A stretch of DNA of 64,000 nucleotides from Antedon mediterranea (taxonomy: Eukaryota; Echinodermata; Crinoidea; Comatulida; Antedonidae): the NCBI RefSeq assembly GCF_964355755.1, contig NC_092672.1, forward strand, positions 21,450,501 through 21,514,500. The letters are read 5' to 3'. Positions within the stretch are counted from its first letter, which is position 1. The number at the start of each line of letters is the position of its first letter. Positions 22,656-34,767 of the stretch are shown piece by piece. The notes under the pieces were generated by a model. It worked only from the letters and a program-made list of their open reading frames with translations. It was not told where the DNA came from and did not search any database. The position numbers were made by a program, and so were the translations under genes.

Positions 22656-23440
22656 TCACTGATCGTTTTATATTTTAGTACATATAGATATAGATATGAC
22701 ATACCAGTCCATAAATCAAATTTAGTCCAAAATATCATAACCAGCAACTACAATTGAAAAACATTCTTGTAAACAAGAAAAGCAATTTACAAATATAAAC
22801 TGAACTTGTCATGTCACACAACAAATCGGCAAGTACGCCACCACTATTTTGGAACGTAAGTGATAACAATTATCAGACATTCAAACACTCTCCGTTTATT
22901 TAAGTGTTGATATACTATTTGTTAGCAACGTGTATTTAGAAGTGATAGTGAGTTGAAAATTACAGTAGGCCTGTAAAGATGGCCTATGATTGTGTAAATG
23001 CTATTTTAGGAAACAAATGCAAACTTTATGTCTGTTCTGTTATACTAGTAGGCCTACTTTAACTAAAATCATTGGTAATGTTTGTCTTGCTAGTACTTAA
23101 AGATGTATTGTCTCACAAAAACATGAAAAATAAAGATTAATTAAATCAGACTTTGAATAGATGATTTTGTAGTTTTAATTAAGTTAATCACTTCTAGCCG
23201 AAGAAAAAAATAATAATTTTACTTTTAAAATAACATAATAGAATAAAGCCATTGGCTGGCAGTCAATTTGATCATTTTTGCTTAAATACTTTTTGATATC
23301 AAATTTATCGAAAAAAAAGTTAAAAATTATTTTTTAGGGGGACAATACATCTTTAAACGAAATGTCCTAGATTTAATTAATTTTGTATGCCTATAACTAA
23401 CTATATGGCCGTCCAATAAAGTGTAATTTTATTGTGTGAG
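22656..23440. repeat. Right part of duplicated segment, copy A
   Basis: The sequence from TCACTGATCGTTTTATATTT onward is colinear with 25639-26516 in copy B, including GCCTGTAAAGATGGCCTATG and the GGGGGACAA word before the end. It ends a few bases before copy B begins, so the two copies are directly adjacent head to tail. No gene seen. Confidence 0.85.
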
Positions 23441-23447
23441 TGATGGA

Positions 23448-26400
23448 CTGATTTCGCGAGAGCGTAAAACTCATCCTCTAAAAAGTTGGTACAATTCAGA
23501 TGGAATCAATAGTTGCAATCGTCGCATTGAATACCGCGTTGATTCGATCTGACACACTTAGTACAAGAACCGAATGGATCCTTAGTGGCCTGGGGTTATA
23601 TGCTATATCACCACTCAGTACGAGAATCAAAAGCGAAACAAATGCAAGATCAGTATATGCTAGTATGGTTTATTTTAAACTTCGGAGTGACACACGAATA
23701 AAGAATCTATGTATAGGCTTGCAAGTCTTGGAAAACGTGTCATTATTTGTGTTGAATCCACGGTATCAGTTGACTTTATTGATGAGTATTCTGCCTTCCC
23801 CCTTTTACAAATTATAGATATTAATAGAACTACTACGGCAGTCCTTTGATGTCCCATGTTCGCTGTATGTGACCTATACAATACAGACAAATAAATAAAT
23901 ATAAACGGTACAGCTTGAAACAAAACAAAGAGATAAAACTCAACTGTAATTTAAAATACAATGGAGATCATGGTTAAATTAAACAACTGTACAGTTCTAC
24001 GCTTATAACTACACATTACCGATCTCTTGACAATAATTGTAATGAGGTGGTTCACTTACAAACTATAGTGTATATTGTCTTAAAACGAACTCAAAGAACC
24101 TGAACGTGAACCTGATTCAAGTTGTCATATTTTACTACAATATGCATTCTATAGGAACAATGTTAAAATATGCAAATTAATCACTTGCGAACTTGATTAA
24201 GCTTGGTAATTGGTGTAGACATAATTACATTTAAGGAGCTTCTCTATTTTGCTTCGGAAAATTTACTTTTTAAACTCTTACAATGCCTGTAGGCCTAATT
24301 GTTAGTGTTATTTCTTTTGTCGAGAGAAACTACTAGGCCTACATTTGGAAAATCACAAGAAGGGCATGGCAGGGCGTAGGATTGTAATATATGTCTATAC
24401 TTGAATTTAAACAGGATGCATGTGTTCTCTTGGTAAAACGCAATCTGTAAAATATCTGCTTCACAAAGAAGATAGCGTTATTCCATCCATACTAATCCGT
24501 ACAGGTTACCTACATCTTTAATAAGTCGTTAGGTATACACAGTTCATTGTTGCTATATTATTATTCATACAGAGCACTCCCGGATCACTTTATTATTTCT
24601 TATAATATATTTTGAAACAGTTTTAAATAATACAATGTTTAACCAGGTTTTATATTTGTTTCTATAAATTTGGTATTAATGAAAAGAATGTATTTGTTCT
24701 GTATATTGGAAAAAATATATAAAAAGAAATATGATTTACAATATGATTTAAATTATTTGTATATAATTTGACACACGCACATACAAAGACGCAGACTGGG
24801 ATGGGTAAACTTTTACTTTGATTAGAAGAATTAAATATTGGATTTGATATATAATAATTCTAATTTTTGTTAATTATAATCACAGACAAAATGAGATTTT
24901 AGGCTATAGTAATCATTCATAATACCGTAAGCATTAACAAGCACAATTGTCATAAATGTAGGCCATACAACATTGGAATGTCGGTCCTTGCCTCGCTACG
25001 GATTACCGTAGGTTAGAGCCTGTTTACACGTATGGACGTAAGCCATGGCGTACGCATTGCGTAGCCTACGCCTTGCGTGTGAAGGCGGCACTTACTACGC
25101 CACGTTTGTGGCGTTAGATAACGAGCCTAACGCTGTGTCGTTTGTTCCACAGTCCATTGTTTCTTGATAATTTATTCATTCAGAGCACACCGGAACACAT
25201 TTTTTAAATAGTATATTTCTAAACATTTTTATATAATACAATTTTTAATAACCATATATACTTTTTAATATTTTGTAATGACCAATTGATGATATATTTA
25301 ATATGTATGTTTGACAAAATAAAAAAGAAATATATTTGACATATTATTTGATATAATTTAACGTACGCACATACAAAGACAAAGACAACTAAACTTTACT
25401 TTGATTAGAAGTAATAAATGTTTATTTGATTTGATATAATAATTCTAATATTTGCTACGTCTTCTCTAAGACCCGTAAGGTCCGTATTAATGACTGGACT
25501 ATCTCTGGATTTAGTCTGGACAATCTTTAGTCCTGGACCCAGTATCAAAATCGGCAAAAGATTCTCATGAATACGGGCCAATGTGATTGTGGCCTACACT
25601 ATGCAGTCATTCACAGTACGCATTAACCTCAACAACAGTCACTGATCGTTTTATATTTTAGTACATATAGATATAGATATCACATACCAGTCCATAAATC
25701 ACATTTAGTTCAAAATATTATAACCAGCAACTACAATTGAAAAACATTCATGTAAACAAGAAAAGCAACTTACAAATATATTAATAAACATTATTTTAAG
25801 CCCTTAATTTCAAAACTGAACTTGTCATGGCACACAACAAAGCGGCAAGTACGCCACCATTATTTTGGAACGTAAGTGATAACAGTTATCAGACATTCAA
25901 ACACTCTCCGTTTATTTAAGTGTTGATATACTATTTGTTAGCAAAGTGTATTTAGAAGTGATAGTGAGTTTACAGTAGGCCTGTAAAGATGGCCTATGAT
26001 TGTGTAAATGCTATTTTAGGAAACAAATGCAAACTTTATGTCTGTTCTGTTATACTAGTAGGCCTACTTTAACTAAAATCATTGATAATGTTTGTCTTGC
26101 TAAAAGATGTTGCTAGTAGTTGTACTCAAAGATGTATTGTCCCACAAAAACATGAAAAATGAAGATTAATTAAATCAGACTTTGAATATGTTATTTTGTA
26201 GTTTTAATCAAGTTAATAAATTCCGTAGAAAAAAAAAATGTTTTCACTTATAAAATAACATAATAAATGATTAAATTCAACCAAAAATCCATTGGCTGGC
26301 AGCCAATTTGACCATTTTTGCTTAAATACATTTTTTTAGATCCAATTTATCCAAAAGTGGATAACTATCATGTGACATTAAATGGCATATTGAACAAGTT

Positions 26401-26516
26401 AAAGTTAAAAATTATTTTTCAGGGGGGACAACTTTAAACGAAATTTCCTAGGTTTAATCAATTTAGTAGGCCTAGTAACTATATGGTCGCAATAAAGTGT
26501 ATTTTGATTGTATGAG
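23448..26516. repeat. Duplicated segment, copy B, with the LINE empty site
   Basis: Copy B runs from CTGATTTCGCGAG through to the end of homology near TATGAG at 26516 (about 3.07 kb). It retains the undisturbed site AACCTCAACAACAGTCACTG at 25625 and has about 370 bases (24800-25168) not found in copy A, including a GC-rich palindromic patch around 25018-25150 with GCGTACGCATTGCGTAGC. No protein-coding gene is evident; reading frames near 23500-23920 are matched by decayed equivalents in copy A and carry no known motif. Confidence 0.82.
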
Positions 26517-27204
26517 CATTAAGCGATTGATTATTCAAACTTTCGCTTGTCATTTAATTTAATTTAATTGTCATTTAATATTTAATTTTAATTGGTTAAA
26601 ACAACGAAAGGATTGTGCTCACCCCCACAACTAACGTATGCACTATTTTCTATAAATCAATAACAGGCCTATCAGAAGTAAAATAGGCATACAACTTATT
26701 TTTCTAAGCATGCAATTTGGGTAAAAATACACACAATTTTTCAATAAAAATAGGTAGTCTGTGTAAAAAATAATATAAAAATATATTAGTTGTTAAGGTT
26801 TTTTTCTTAATTGTTGTAATATTGTTTATGGGGCCCTCAAAACGACAACAAAACATAATAATGGCATAAAAATGGCAAGAGGCATTAATAAAAAGATTAA
26901 AATGTAGGGCTACAATAAAACAATGTTAAAAATTGGATTAATTAATATAAGTCATAATTGCAGTCATTTCCCAGGTACGTACTTCTCAAGATCCAGGTCA
27001 TAGAATGTAGAGTCTCCCACCCTTCTTCAGCAGTAGCACACGTGTGTGATGGCATGATGGCTCATCAAAATGTATTTATATGGGGTGAACATGTTGTTAC
27101 GTTTGTTACCGGTAATATTTTATGGTAATTAATAATTTATAGAACAGTGAATGTTAGGAAAAAATGGCGAAATAAATGTAAGGGTACACTCTCTCAGCTA
27201 CTAA
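26517..27204. other. AT-rich spacer
   Basis: No gene or strong repeat. A CCGGTAATATTTTATGGTAA word near 27109 and a short AATTTAATTTAATT run near 26560 are the only features noticed. Confidence 0.45.
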
Positions 27205-27560
27205 ACTATAATTAGGCCTATTAGGCCTAGCTAGGCCTAGGCCTAGGCTAAATACTACGTACTAGCTAGGCCTAGCTAGGCCTAAGTGTCTGTAGGCCTA
27301 CTTATGTAGGGTGATGTAGGCCTAAGGCTATACTACTAACTACTTTGCCTAGGCCTAAATACTACTAACTAGGCCTAGTGTCTGTCACGTCTATAGGCCT
27401 ACTTATGTAAGTTGATGTAGGCCTAAGGCTATATACTAGACAAAAAGGGTGCTAGAGTAATAGATAGGAGGAGGAACAGGTAAGGCTGGACCAGGCCTAG
27501 TACAAGTTAGGCTTATAGCTAGCTAGATACTGTTTAGGCATAGCCTACTAGGATCATCAT
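27205..27560. repeat. AGGCCTA-dense patch
   Basis: At least a dozen copies of AGGCCT crowd about 350 bases, often as TAGGCCTAGG or CTAGGCCTAG overlaps. The block around 27285-27330 (GTCTGTAGGCCTACTTATGT) recurs at about 27380-27430, a local duplication near 100 bases. The word is common but scattered in the rest of the window. Confidence 0.85.
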
Positions 27561-28059
27561 AATAGCAGTTTTCATACTGGAATTACGGAAAAAGGTTAAA
27601 GGTTTCAAGATGGTTTTAGGCCTGGGGTTAAACCATATAATATTTATATTATAAATAAAGGAAGTAAATTCATTGGTTAGTGTTCATTAAATATCTTTGT
27701 ATCAAAATTGATTAAATTCACAGCATTAATGAATGGTGGTACAGAATAGTTAGCTTTGTTAAGAAAGCTAATTGTAATACTTTACTCTCTGTCCAAATTA
27801 GCTATTAAATCAAATCAACATCACAGGCAGAATGGCAAAGCATACCAGGTACACACACACTCACATTTCTATTTTTCTAAGGACACAATTACAACTCCTC
27901 CACTCCCAAATACTTGTAATAAGACTTTGTTTATGTAGAGCATCTTGTGTATATGTTTGTCTTGTGAACCTAGCTCTGAGGGTCCCTAATGATCAGCAAT
28001 TGCTGGATGGATCACCCTCATTAAATATGGTTTAAAAAAAATATTAAAAACTGTAAATC
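27561..28059. other. Spacer without a recognised gene
   Basis: Short overlapping frames at 27756-28035 lack any recognisable motif and overlap each other in different phases, so they are treated as chance. The AACTCCTCCACTCCC region shows no splice pair that I trust. Confidence 0.4.
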
Positions 28060-29830
28060 AAGAAAAACAACATAAACTAGATTTGAACTCGTCACTTCGG
28101 ACGAGTTAGGTTATCCGCAGCGCAAAGGCCACGTGCACGTCATACGTTAGAATATTGCGCGCAGAAAAACGATTATGCCATTGAAAAAATGTTAGTGCGC
28201 TCTCTATTTTGTGTCACGTCAAAGTATATACGGTATACATTATATTCTGTATACGTACTACATACAGTGTAGAATAGGTGAAAATAAGGGACCCAAGTTA
28301 TTGACGCTTTTGGACATGATGACGTCATCACAATTTAAAAAATTGTAGATTATGCGAAAGATAATTGATTGGCCTAGACAATATAACAAAATGGGGGGAA
28401 ATGGAATACGGATAAGTGGAGATGCGCTCTATTAAATGTGATGAGCTATGCGAAAGAGACAAAAATCCTATATTTTATATTCGAGTGGCCATACGATGAC
28501 GTCGCAATGTCCGGTTAGCCATATCGATGCATGATTTGATATCTACAACTCATCTACTTCCAGAATCTGAAATTTTAAAAATGTTCACCACGGAGTTTAG
28601 AATCTATGACTTTTTAAAGAAAGGCATAATTTTCACGAATTTTTGAACTTTTTCATCAAAAACGCGCGCAAATTGTTCAATTCGATTTGCTTGTATGACG
28701 TAATTTAAAGTCGAAATTGATTGAAAATTGGTAAATTTACTAAAAAAGGCCGAAAAAACAAAAATCAAGCAAAAAAAAGATGTTTTTGCGCTACGTGCGC
28801 ACGCGCGCGTAAAAAAAATGATCACGTGTGGGAATTTTTGAAATGCTCAAAATGACATGAAACGCGTAGAAAGTTGATTAGAAATTGATTTTTGGCATTT
28901 TGAAATTTTAAACGCGCGTGCGCGCGTAACTTTTTTTTAAACATGCCATTTTTAATCCATAGAAAGTTTGAGCATGATATGACTTAAATTTTCACCAAGT
29001 TTCAATACAAAATGACTTTTAGTTTTTATTCTATGATCAATCATTGAAATTCACAAAATCGCGCGTAACTTACGCTGCGCAACTCCGAAATTGTCCAAAA
29101 GCTTGGCTGCACATCAAATTGGGGGTAACGGTTGATCCTAAGGAGCTATAATAGATTCAAAGTAGGCATAATTTTGACAATATTTTGTCACTTTTGCAAC
29201 TAAAACGCAGGCAAATTGTCTAAATCAACGTGTTCGTATGACGTCATTTTAATTTGAAATGATGTCAATCTTTTTTAAAATGACTAGCAAAGGCTGGAAA
29301 ATTACAATTCAAGAGAAAAAAACATGATTTTCGTACTCCGTGCGCACCATACGCGTCAATTTTTTCGCGCGCGCGGGAATTTTTGGCATGCTTAAAATGT
29401 CATGATCAGCGTAGAAAGTTGATTAGAAATTAATTTTGCGCATTTTTAAATTTTAAATGCGTGTGCGCGCGTAACTTCTTGTAAAACATGCCATTTTTAA
29501 TCCATAGAAAGTTTGCCCAAGATATGACTTAAATTTTCACCAAGTGTCAATACAAAATAACTTTTGGTTTATAATCTATGATCAATCATTGAAATTCATA
29601 AAATCGCGCGTAACTTACGCTGTGCGACTCTAACGTCATATAACGAAGTTTCTTGCACATCTACACATACAGGTCAATCTTTTGACAAAGTTATACAATC
29701 TTATGTTCACAAGTAATAGAGATATGCTGGTCACAAAAATCCGGGAAAGAAAGAAGAATAACAAAGAAGATGAAAAAGATATTTACAATCACAAGGGTTA
29801 TCCGCAACTTTACAAGTTGCGGATAACCAA
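28060..29830. mobile_element. GGTTATCC-hairpin repeat element, copy 1
   Basis: The copy opens with AACTAGATTTGAACTCGTC and a small hairpin (AACTCGTC...GACGAGTT) followed by GGTTATCCGC. It closes with a perfect hairpin, GGTTATCCGCAACTT (29796-29810), TAC, AAGTTGCGGATAACC (29814-29828). Inside are two direct repeats of about 530 bases (28590-29090 and 29120-29640) sharing CATGCCATTTTTAATCCATA and CGCGCGTAACTTACGCTG. No protein frame of interest was found. The superfamily is unknown. Confidence 0.75.
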
Positions 29831-31083
29831 AAAACTAGATTTGAACTCGTCACTTTGACGAGTTCGGGTTATCCGCGCATTCGCAACATGCACATACTTT
29901 AAACTATATGAACCTCGACAATTATTATGCCATCCTTTGACATGAAATAAATATTTTTACAGTGCTGAATTGTACCTATTTTGTAGCATACATCATATTA
30001 CAGTATTTACAGAATACACTGTATATGTTATATACAGTGTAGCATAGACGGAATTACAAGACCCATCTTTTAAATCCAATTATTAACACGATGACGTCAT
30101 CAAATCGACATATAAAGATAACAATTTTAGAAGATAATTATCTAAATAATTACATTAATACAAATTTTAAGAAATTTGAATACGTAAAATATAGATGCGC
30201 GCTCTTTTAAATGTGATGAACTATGATGCAAAATATGAAAATACGACTTTTTGTATTCAACTGGTCATATGATGACGTCACAACATCTGATTGGCAAAAT
30301 ATTCACATGAATTTGTATCTACAATCCAATAGCTTCCAGAAAACGTTTTAATCATGATGATCACTTTTTATTCTGACGAGCTATAACAGATTGAAATTTA
30401 CTGTAAAGATGGAAATAGGTGACCCACGTTATTTACATTTTTAGACATGATGATGTCATAAAAAATAAAATATTTTTAAATCATGCGAAAGATAGTTGAT
30501 TGACCTAGACAGTATTAAAATATCTGAGGAAATGGAATACGTATAAGCGAGATGCGCTCTATTTAATGTGATGAGCAATAACGAAATAGACAAAAATCCT
30601 ATTTTTTACATTCGTGTGGCCATACGATGACGTCATAACATCCGAGAGGTAAAAATTCTGCATAAGTTCATATCTACAATTTATCTTCTTGCATAATAAG
30701 TTAAAAAAATTGGGGGTTACCTTCGATCCTGAAGAGCTATAATAGATTCAAAATAGGCATTATTTTGACAATATTTTATAACTTTTTCAACAGAAACGCG
30801 CGCAAATTGTATAAATCAACGTGTTCGTATGACATCATTTTAATTTGAAATGATGTCAATCTTTTTTAAAATGACTAGGAAAGGCTGTAAAATCATATTC
30901 AAGAGAAAAACACATGATTTTCATGCTCCGTGCGCACCTTACGCGTAAAATTTTTCGCGCGCGTGGGAATTTTTGACATGTTCAAAATGTCATGATCAGT
31001 GTAGAAAGTTGATTAGAAATTATTTTTGCGCATTTTGAAATTTTAAATGCGCGTGCGCGCGTAACTTCTTGTGAAACATGCCA

Positions 31084-31091
31084 TTTTTAAT
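31084..31091 (+). repeat. 8-bp target duplication, left
   Basis: TTTTTAAT lies directly left of the foldback element and again at 32176-32183. The unfilled form, CATGCCATTTTTAATCCATA, is seen intact twice nearby (about 28944 and 29488). Confidence 0.88.
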
Positions 31092-32175
31092 CGGGTGTCA
31101 CGAAAGCTCAGACCACGAAAGCTCAGACCCCCTAAGACCTAAGATCACGAAAGCTAAGACCCAACACCTAAGATTACAAATACTAAGATATACTACAGCT
31201 TAAAAACAATACTTGTTTATCCATACATAATTTTAAACACAGTAGGTTTCATTTATTACCATAAATATAATTTAATACTACCGCAAAACATAGATAAACT
31301 CACATTATTTTCGCCCGTTGAGTAAATGTATATTTTTTCTTTACAACAAACAAACTTGACGGGTTGTTTGTTGGTTTATATTTACTCCATTGTGTTGCTT
31401 CAGAGGATGTTTTTCTTACGCACCTGCCTTTCTTGTATTTTGACTCCAAATTTGTTGACTAACTTTATCCTGAACACCACACTTTAAAATTAGGACTTAT
31501 AAGTACTTTCAGAAGGAGAAACACATAATAACAAATAAATAAATCCTTTAAATTGATGATTTTACAGATGTGTTTCTTTGTATACTGTAATATGTAACTC
31601 CTCGAGCTCCCCATGCTCAATGTTTTTGTTTCTATGGAGCGCCAAAAGAGCAACAATAATAGTACAAGTATAAAAACAGAAAGAAAACGAAACAAAAAAA
31701 CTTATCATGATTTTTAAATTAAAATTTATTTGCCAGTATTTATTTCTTCGTACTTGCATGATTATACTATTATCATTACAATTTTAATTTTACATTGTTC
31801 CATCCACACTGTAGATGGACTCCACAGAGTTTTCAGCCTTCTATATAATTTTTGCTCTTTTGACGTTCCATAGAAACAAAAACATTGAACATGGCCCATG
31901 AGGTAGGCCTACTGTACTGTAGGCTAGTCATTTTGTGTGCGAGAAAAACGTCTGTAAAATCATAAATTTAAAAATGTATTTGTTACTTTTTATGTGATTC
32001 TTTTTCATGAAAGTGCCAATTCTAAGGTGTGGTATTCAGAATAAATGTTGGGAGTTAAAATACAAGGCAGGTGCGAACAATAAATATTTGTAATCTTAGG
32101 TGTTGGGTCTTAGCTTTCGTGATCTTAGGTCTTAGGGGGTCTGAGCTTTCGTGGTCTGAGCTTTCGTGACACCCA
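31092..32175. mobile_element. 1,084-bp foldback DNA transposon with 91-bp TIRs
   Basis: The ends (31092-31182 and 32085-32175) are near-perfect inverted repeats starting [C/T]GGGTGTCACGAAAGCTC and containing the word CACGAAAGCTCAGACC twice. Further imperfect pairing continues inward (CACCTGCCTTTCTTGTATTT near 31421 versus its complement near 32055), so most of the element folds back. The 8-bp duplication suggests the hAT superfamily. It encodes no transposase. Confidence 0.88.
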
Positions 32176-32530
32176 TTTTTAATCCATAGAAAGTTTGAAC
32201 TTGATATGACTTAAATTTTTACCAAGTGTCAATACAAAATGACTTTTGGTTTATAATCTATGACCAATCATTGAAATTCATAAAATTGCGCGTAACTTAC
32301 GCTGCGCGACTCTAACGTCATTAAAAATATGGAGGTGCACAACTTCAGGTAAATGTCCATATAATGACAAAGTTATACAAAAGATATATTCACAGGCAAT
32401 AGGGGATATGCTGTACACAAAATTCCGGGAAAGAAAGAAGAATAACAAAGAAGATGAAAAAGATATTTACAATCACAAGGGTTATCCTGCAACTAAGTTG
32501 CGGATAACCAAAAAAAAAAAAAAAAAAAAG

Positions 32531-34040
32531 ATCCTGACAATAACAAGGGGTTATCCGCCAAGTGCGGATAACCAACCATGACACTTTTAACTTTTAAATC
32601 CCTAAAAATAAGGTTACATTATTATAAACACTCATATATAGAATTTGTCAAATTTTATATATATTTATTAACATAGTAAATAAGTCAATACAGTATATTG
32701 TGTCATATTTGTTGTGATGGTTTGTTATCCAAACATTATCATTATTTGTATACATTACCTTTTTTTCTTATTCATCATTAATGATAATAAAAGTTTAAAT
32801 TTGTAACTTATCATCTAGATTTTGACTTCTTCACTGTAAATGAAATGATAAAATACACTTTGTCAAGTGAAACAAAATTCACTTAATGAAATAAATTAAA
32901 TCAATAAATTTAAACTCAGATTACAAATACTGCCACCAGTGTCCCAACATTTGAGATCACTTCTTTCTTATAAAAACTGCCACCAATGTAAGCTTATTTG
33001 TTATCTTTGCTGTTCTATATTTGTAATCAATACAAAGGTTAAAGTGTAAATATTACCTTTTTATGGATTCTCTCTCTACAGTGTTGAGCCTAATCTAATA
33101 CTGTTTTACTTAAATTGTACAAAGGGTTCTTAAAGCTTATCCACATGTCTAAATTAGATGGAAGTTTTTCAATTCAATTGTTATTTACAGTTTTGCTGAA
33201 AGAAATTGATAGGTTGCAAATTTAAATTGATTTAACAAAGTTACGAATGTGAATTGAGAGATTGTTCCAAATGGCTGGAATGACATTTAAAAAGAATATT
33301 TAAGAGAGTTACAATGGAAAAAAAGGATACAGAAAGTGGGGAAATCTTTTCTTTGATTAATAAAGTATTACAGACCAAAATGTTTCATTATTTTGTGTTT
33401 TAGCCTAGAGGGCGTTGTTAAGAATTGTGTTGTTAATTGGTCAAACATTTTAAAAGATTACTTTGTACGGTTCATATTTATTTTACAGGGTGTGAGTGAG
33501 TGTAGCTACTGTATGACACAAAGTACAATGTTATTGAACTTCCTTCAATATAGGTAGCTTGTACTATTGACTATTATGTAATTTGCACATTTTGAGCTTT
33601 GCTGTCATGTGACTATACAATCACTCAATCAATTTTCAATAAAAATCATTAAATTCATTTTTAAACATTTTATTTGAATAATTTATTCACCATGTGACAT
33701 GATCAAAAAGAAAAATCAATATGCATCTGTAGTATAAGATGCTTTTATTAAAATGTCATTATAGCACAAGGCAGAATTGGAAGTAAAGTTTCACAATATA
33801 TAATAAAAAATAGTTGAAATGGTAAATCATACAAAATGAAAAATCTATACAAAATTAACAAGAAACAAACATGATACAAATAAGATAACAATTTATTTGA
33901 CATTGACATTATCTTATATTATGATCTTTGGATTTTCTATTTATTTTACCTTGTTTTTAACCAATATTACATTTGAAATTGTAGGGCAATGATAAAATGA
34001 AAGCAAACATTAAATCATGCGACTTTGAATACTTGATTGA
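32531..34040. other. AT-rich spacer without a recognised gene
   Basis: Nothing clear beyond the small hairpin near 32560. The tract 32920-33010 holds a weak direct repeat of ACTGCCACCAGTGT / ACTGCCACCAATGT. No coding frame or element was recognised. Confidence 0.5.
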
Positions 34041-34750
34041 CGCAGACAATATAACAATTCTTGTCCAGTATTGATCTTCATTATTTCAAATCTTTAAAAG
34101 TAAAATGTTTACTGTAGAGTTTTGTGTTGTAGCTGTTTAACAATTCTTGTCCAGTCAGGGGAAAATTTCATTTTAAAATTTTGTTTAGCAATTATTGCTA
34201 ATCAAACTGTTTTTTTAGTCGAGAACCATAGTTTTGTATTGTATTTTTTGCTACACAATTTTAGAAATGTGTAGCAATAAGGTTGTTTTGTATAACTTTT
34301 TGCTATGCTACACTGGCGAAATTATTCCCTGCCAGTATTGGTCTTCATTTCATATCTTTAAAAGTAAAATGTTCATTATAGAGTATTTGTGATGTAGCTG
34401 TTTAACAATTCTTGTCCGGTATTGGTCTTCATTATTGCATATCTTTAAAAGTAAAATGTTCATTATAGAGTATTTGTGTTGTAGCTGTTTAACAATTCTT
34501 GTCCGGTATTGGTCTTCATTATTACATATCTTTAAAAGTAAAATGTTCATTATAGAGTATTTGTGATGTAGTTGTTTAACAATTCTTGTCCGGTATTGGT
34601 CTTCATTATTTCATATCTTTAAAAGTAAAATGTTCATTATAGAGTATTTGTGTTGTAGCTGTTTAACAATTCTTGTCTAGTATTGGTCTTCATTATTGCA
34701 TATCTTTTAAAGTAAAATGTTCATTATAGAGTATTTGTGTTGTAGGTGTT
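34041..34750. repeat. 87-bp tandem repeat, interrupted
   Basis: The marker CTTGTCCGGTATTGGTCTTC recurs at 34411, 34498 and 34585, with variants at 34672 and about 34047, giving an 87-bp period. The block 34145-34320 interrupts the array after its first unit. Units share CTTTAAAAGTAAAATGTTCA and TAGAGTATTTGTG. Because 87 is 29 codons, a minus-strand frame stays open over two units; it is not read as a gene. Confidence 0.92.
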
Positions 34751-34767
34751 TGTCATGTTGGTTTTAC

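Larger units (their letters stand above)
29831..32530. mobile_element. GGTTATCC-hairpin repeat element, copy 2, carrying an insertion
   Basis: Directly adjacent to copy 1, it again opens with CTAGATTTGAACTCGTC and a hairpin leading to GGGTTATCCGCGC and closes with the TTATCCTGCAACTAAGTTGC hairpin and an A run (32485-32530). Without the foldback transposon at 31092-32175 it is about 1.6 kb. A shorter hairpin of the same kind (GGTTATCCGCCAAGTGCGG) follows at about 32556-32575. The frame at 32390-32584 is a low-complexity artefact. Confidence 0.75.

Noticed and set aside
29796-29846. Helitron 3' end (hairpin followed by CTAG)
   Set aside because: The sequence conserved among family copies continues across the CTAG, so it does not mark an element end, and no 5' TC end or Rep/helicase frame was found.
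32390-32584. Minus-strand frame with a phenylalanine run
   Set aside because: It reads through a poly(A) tract and hairpin repeats; low-complexity artefact.
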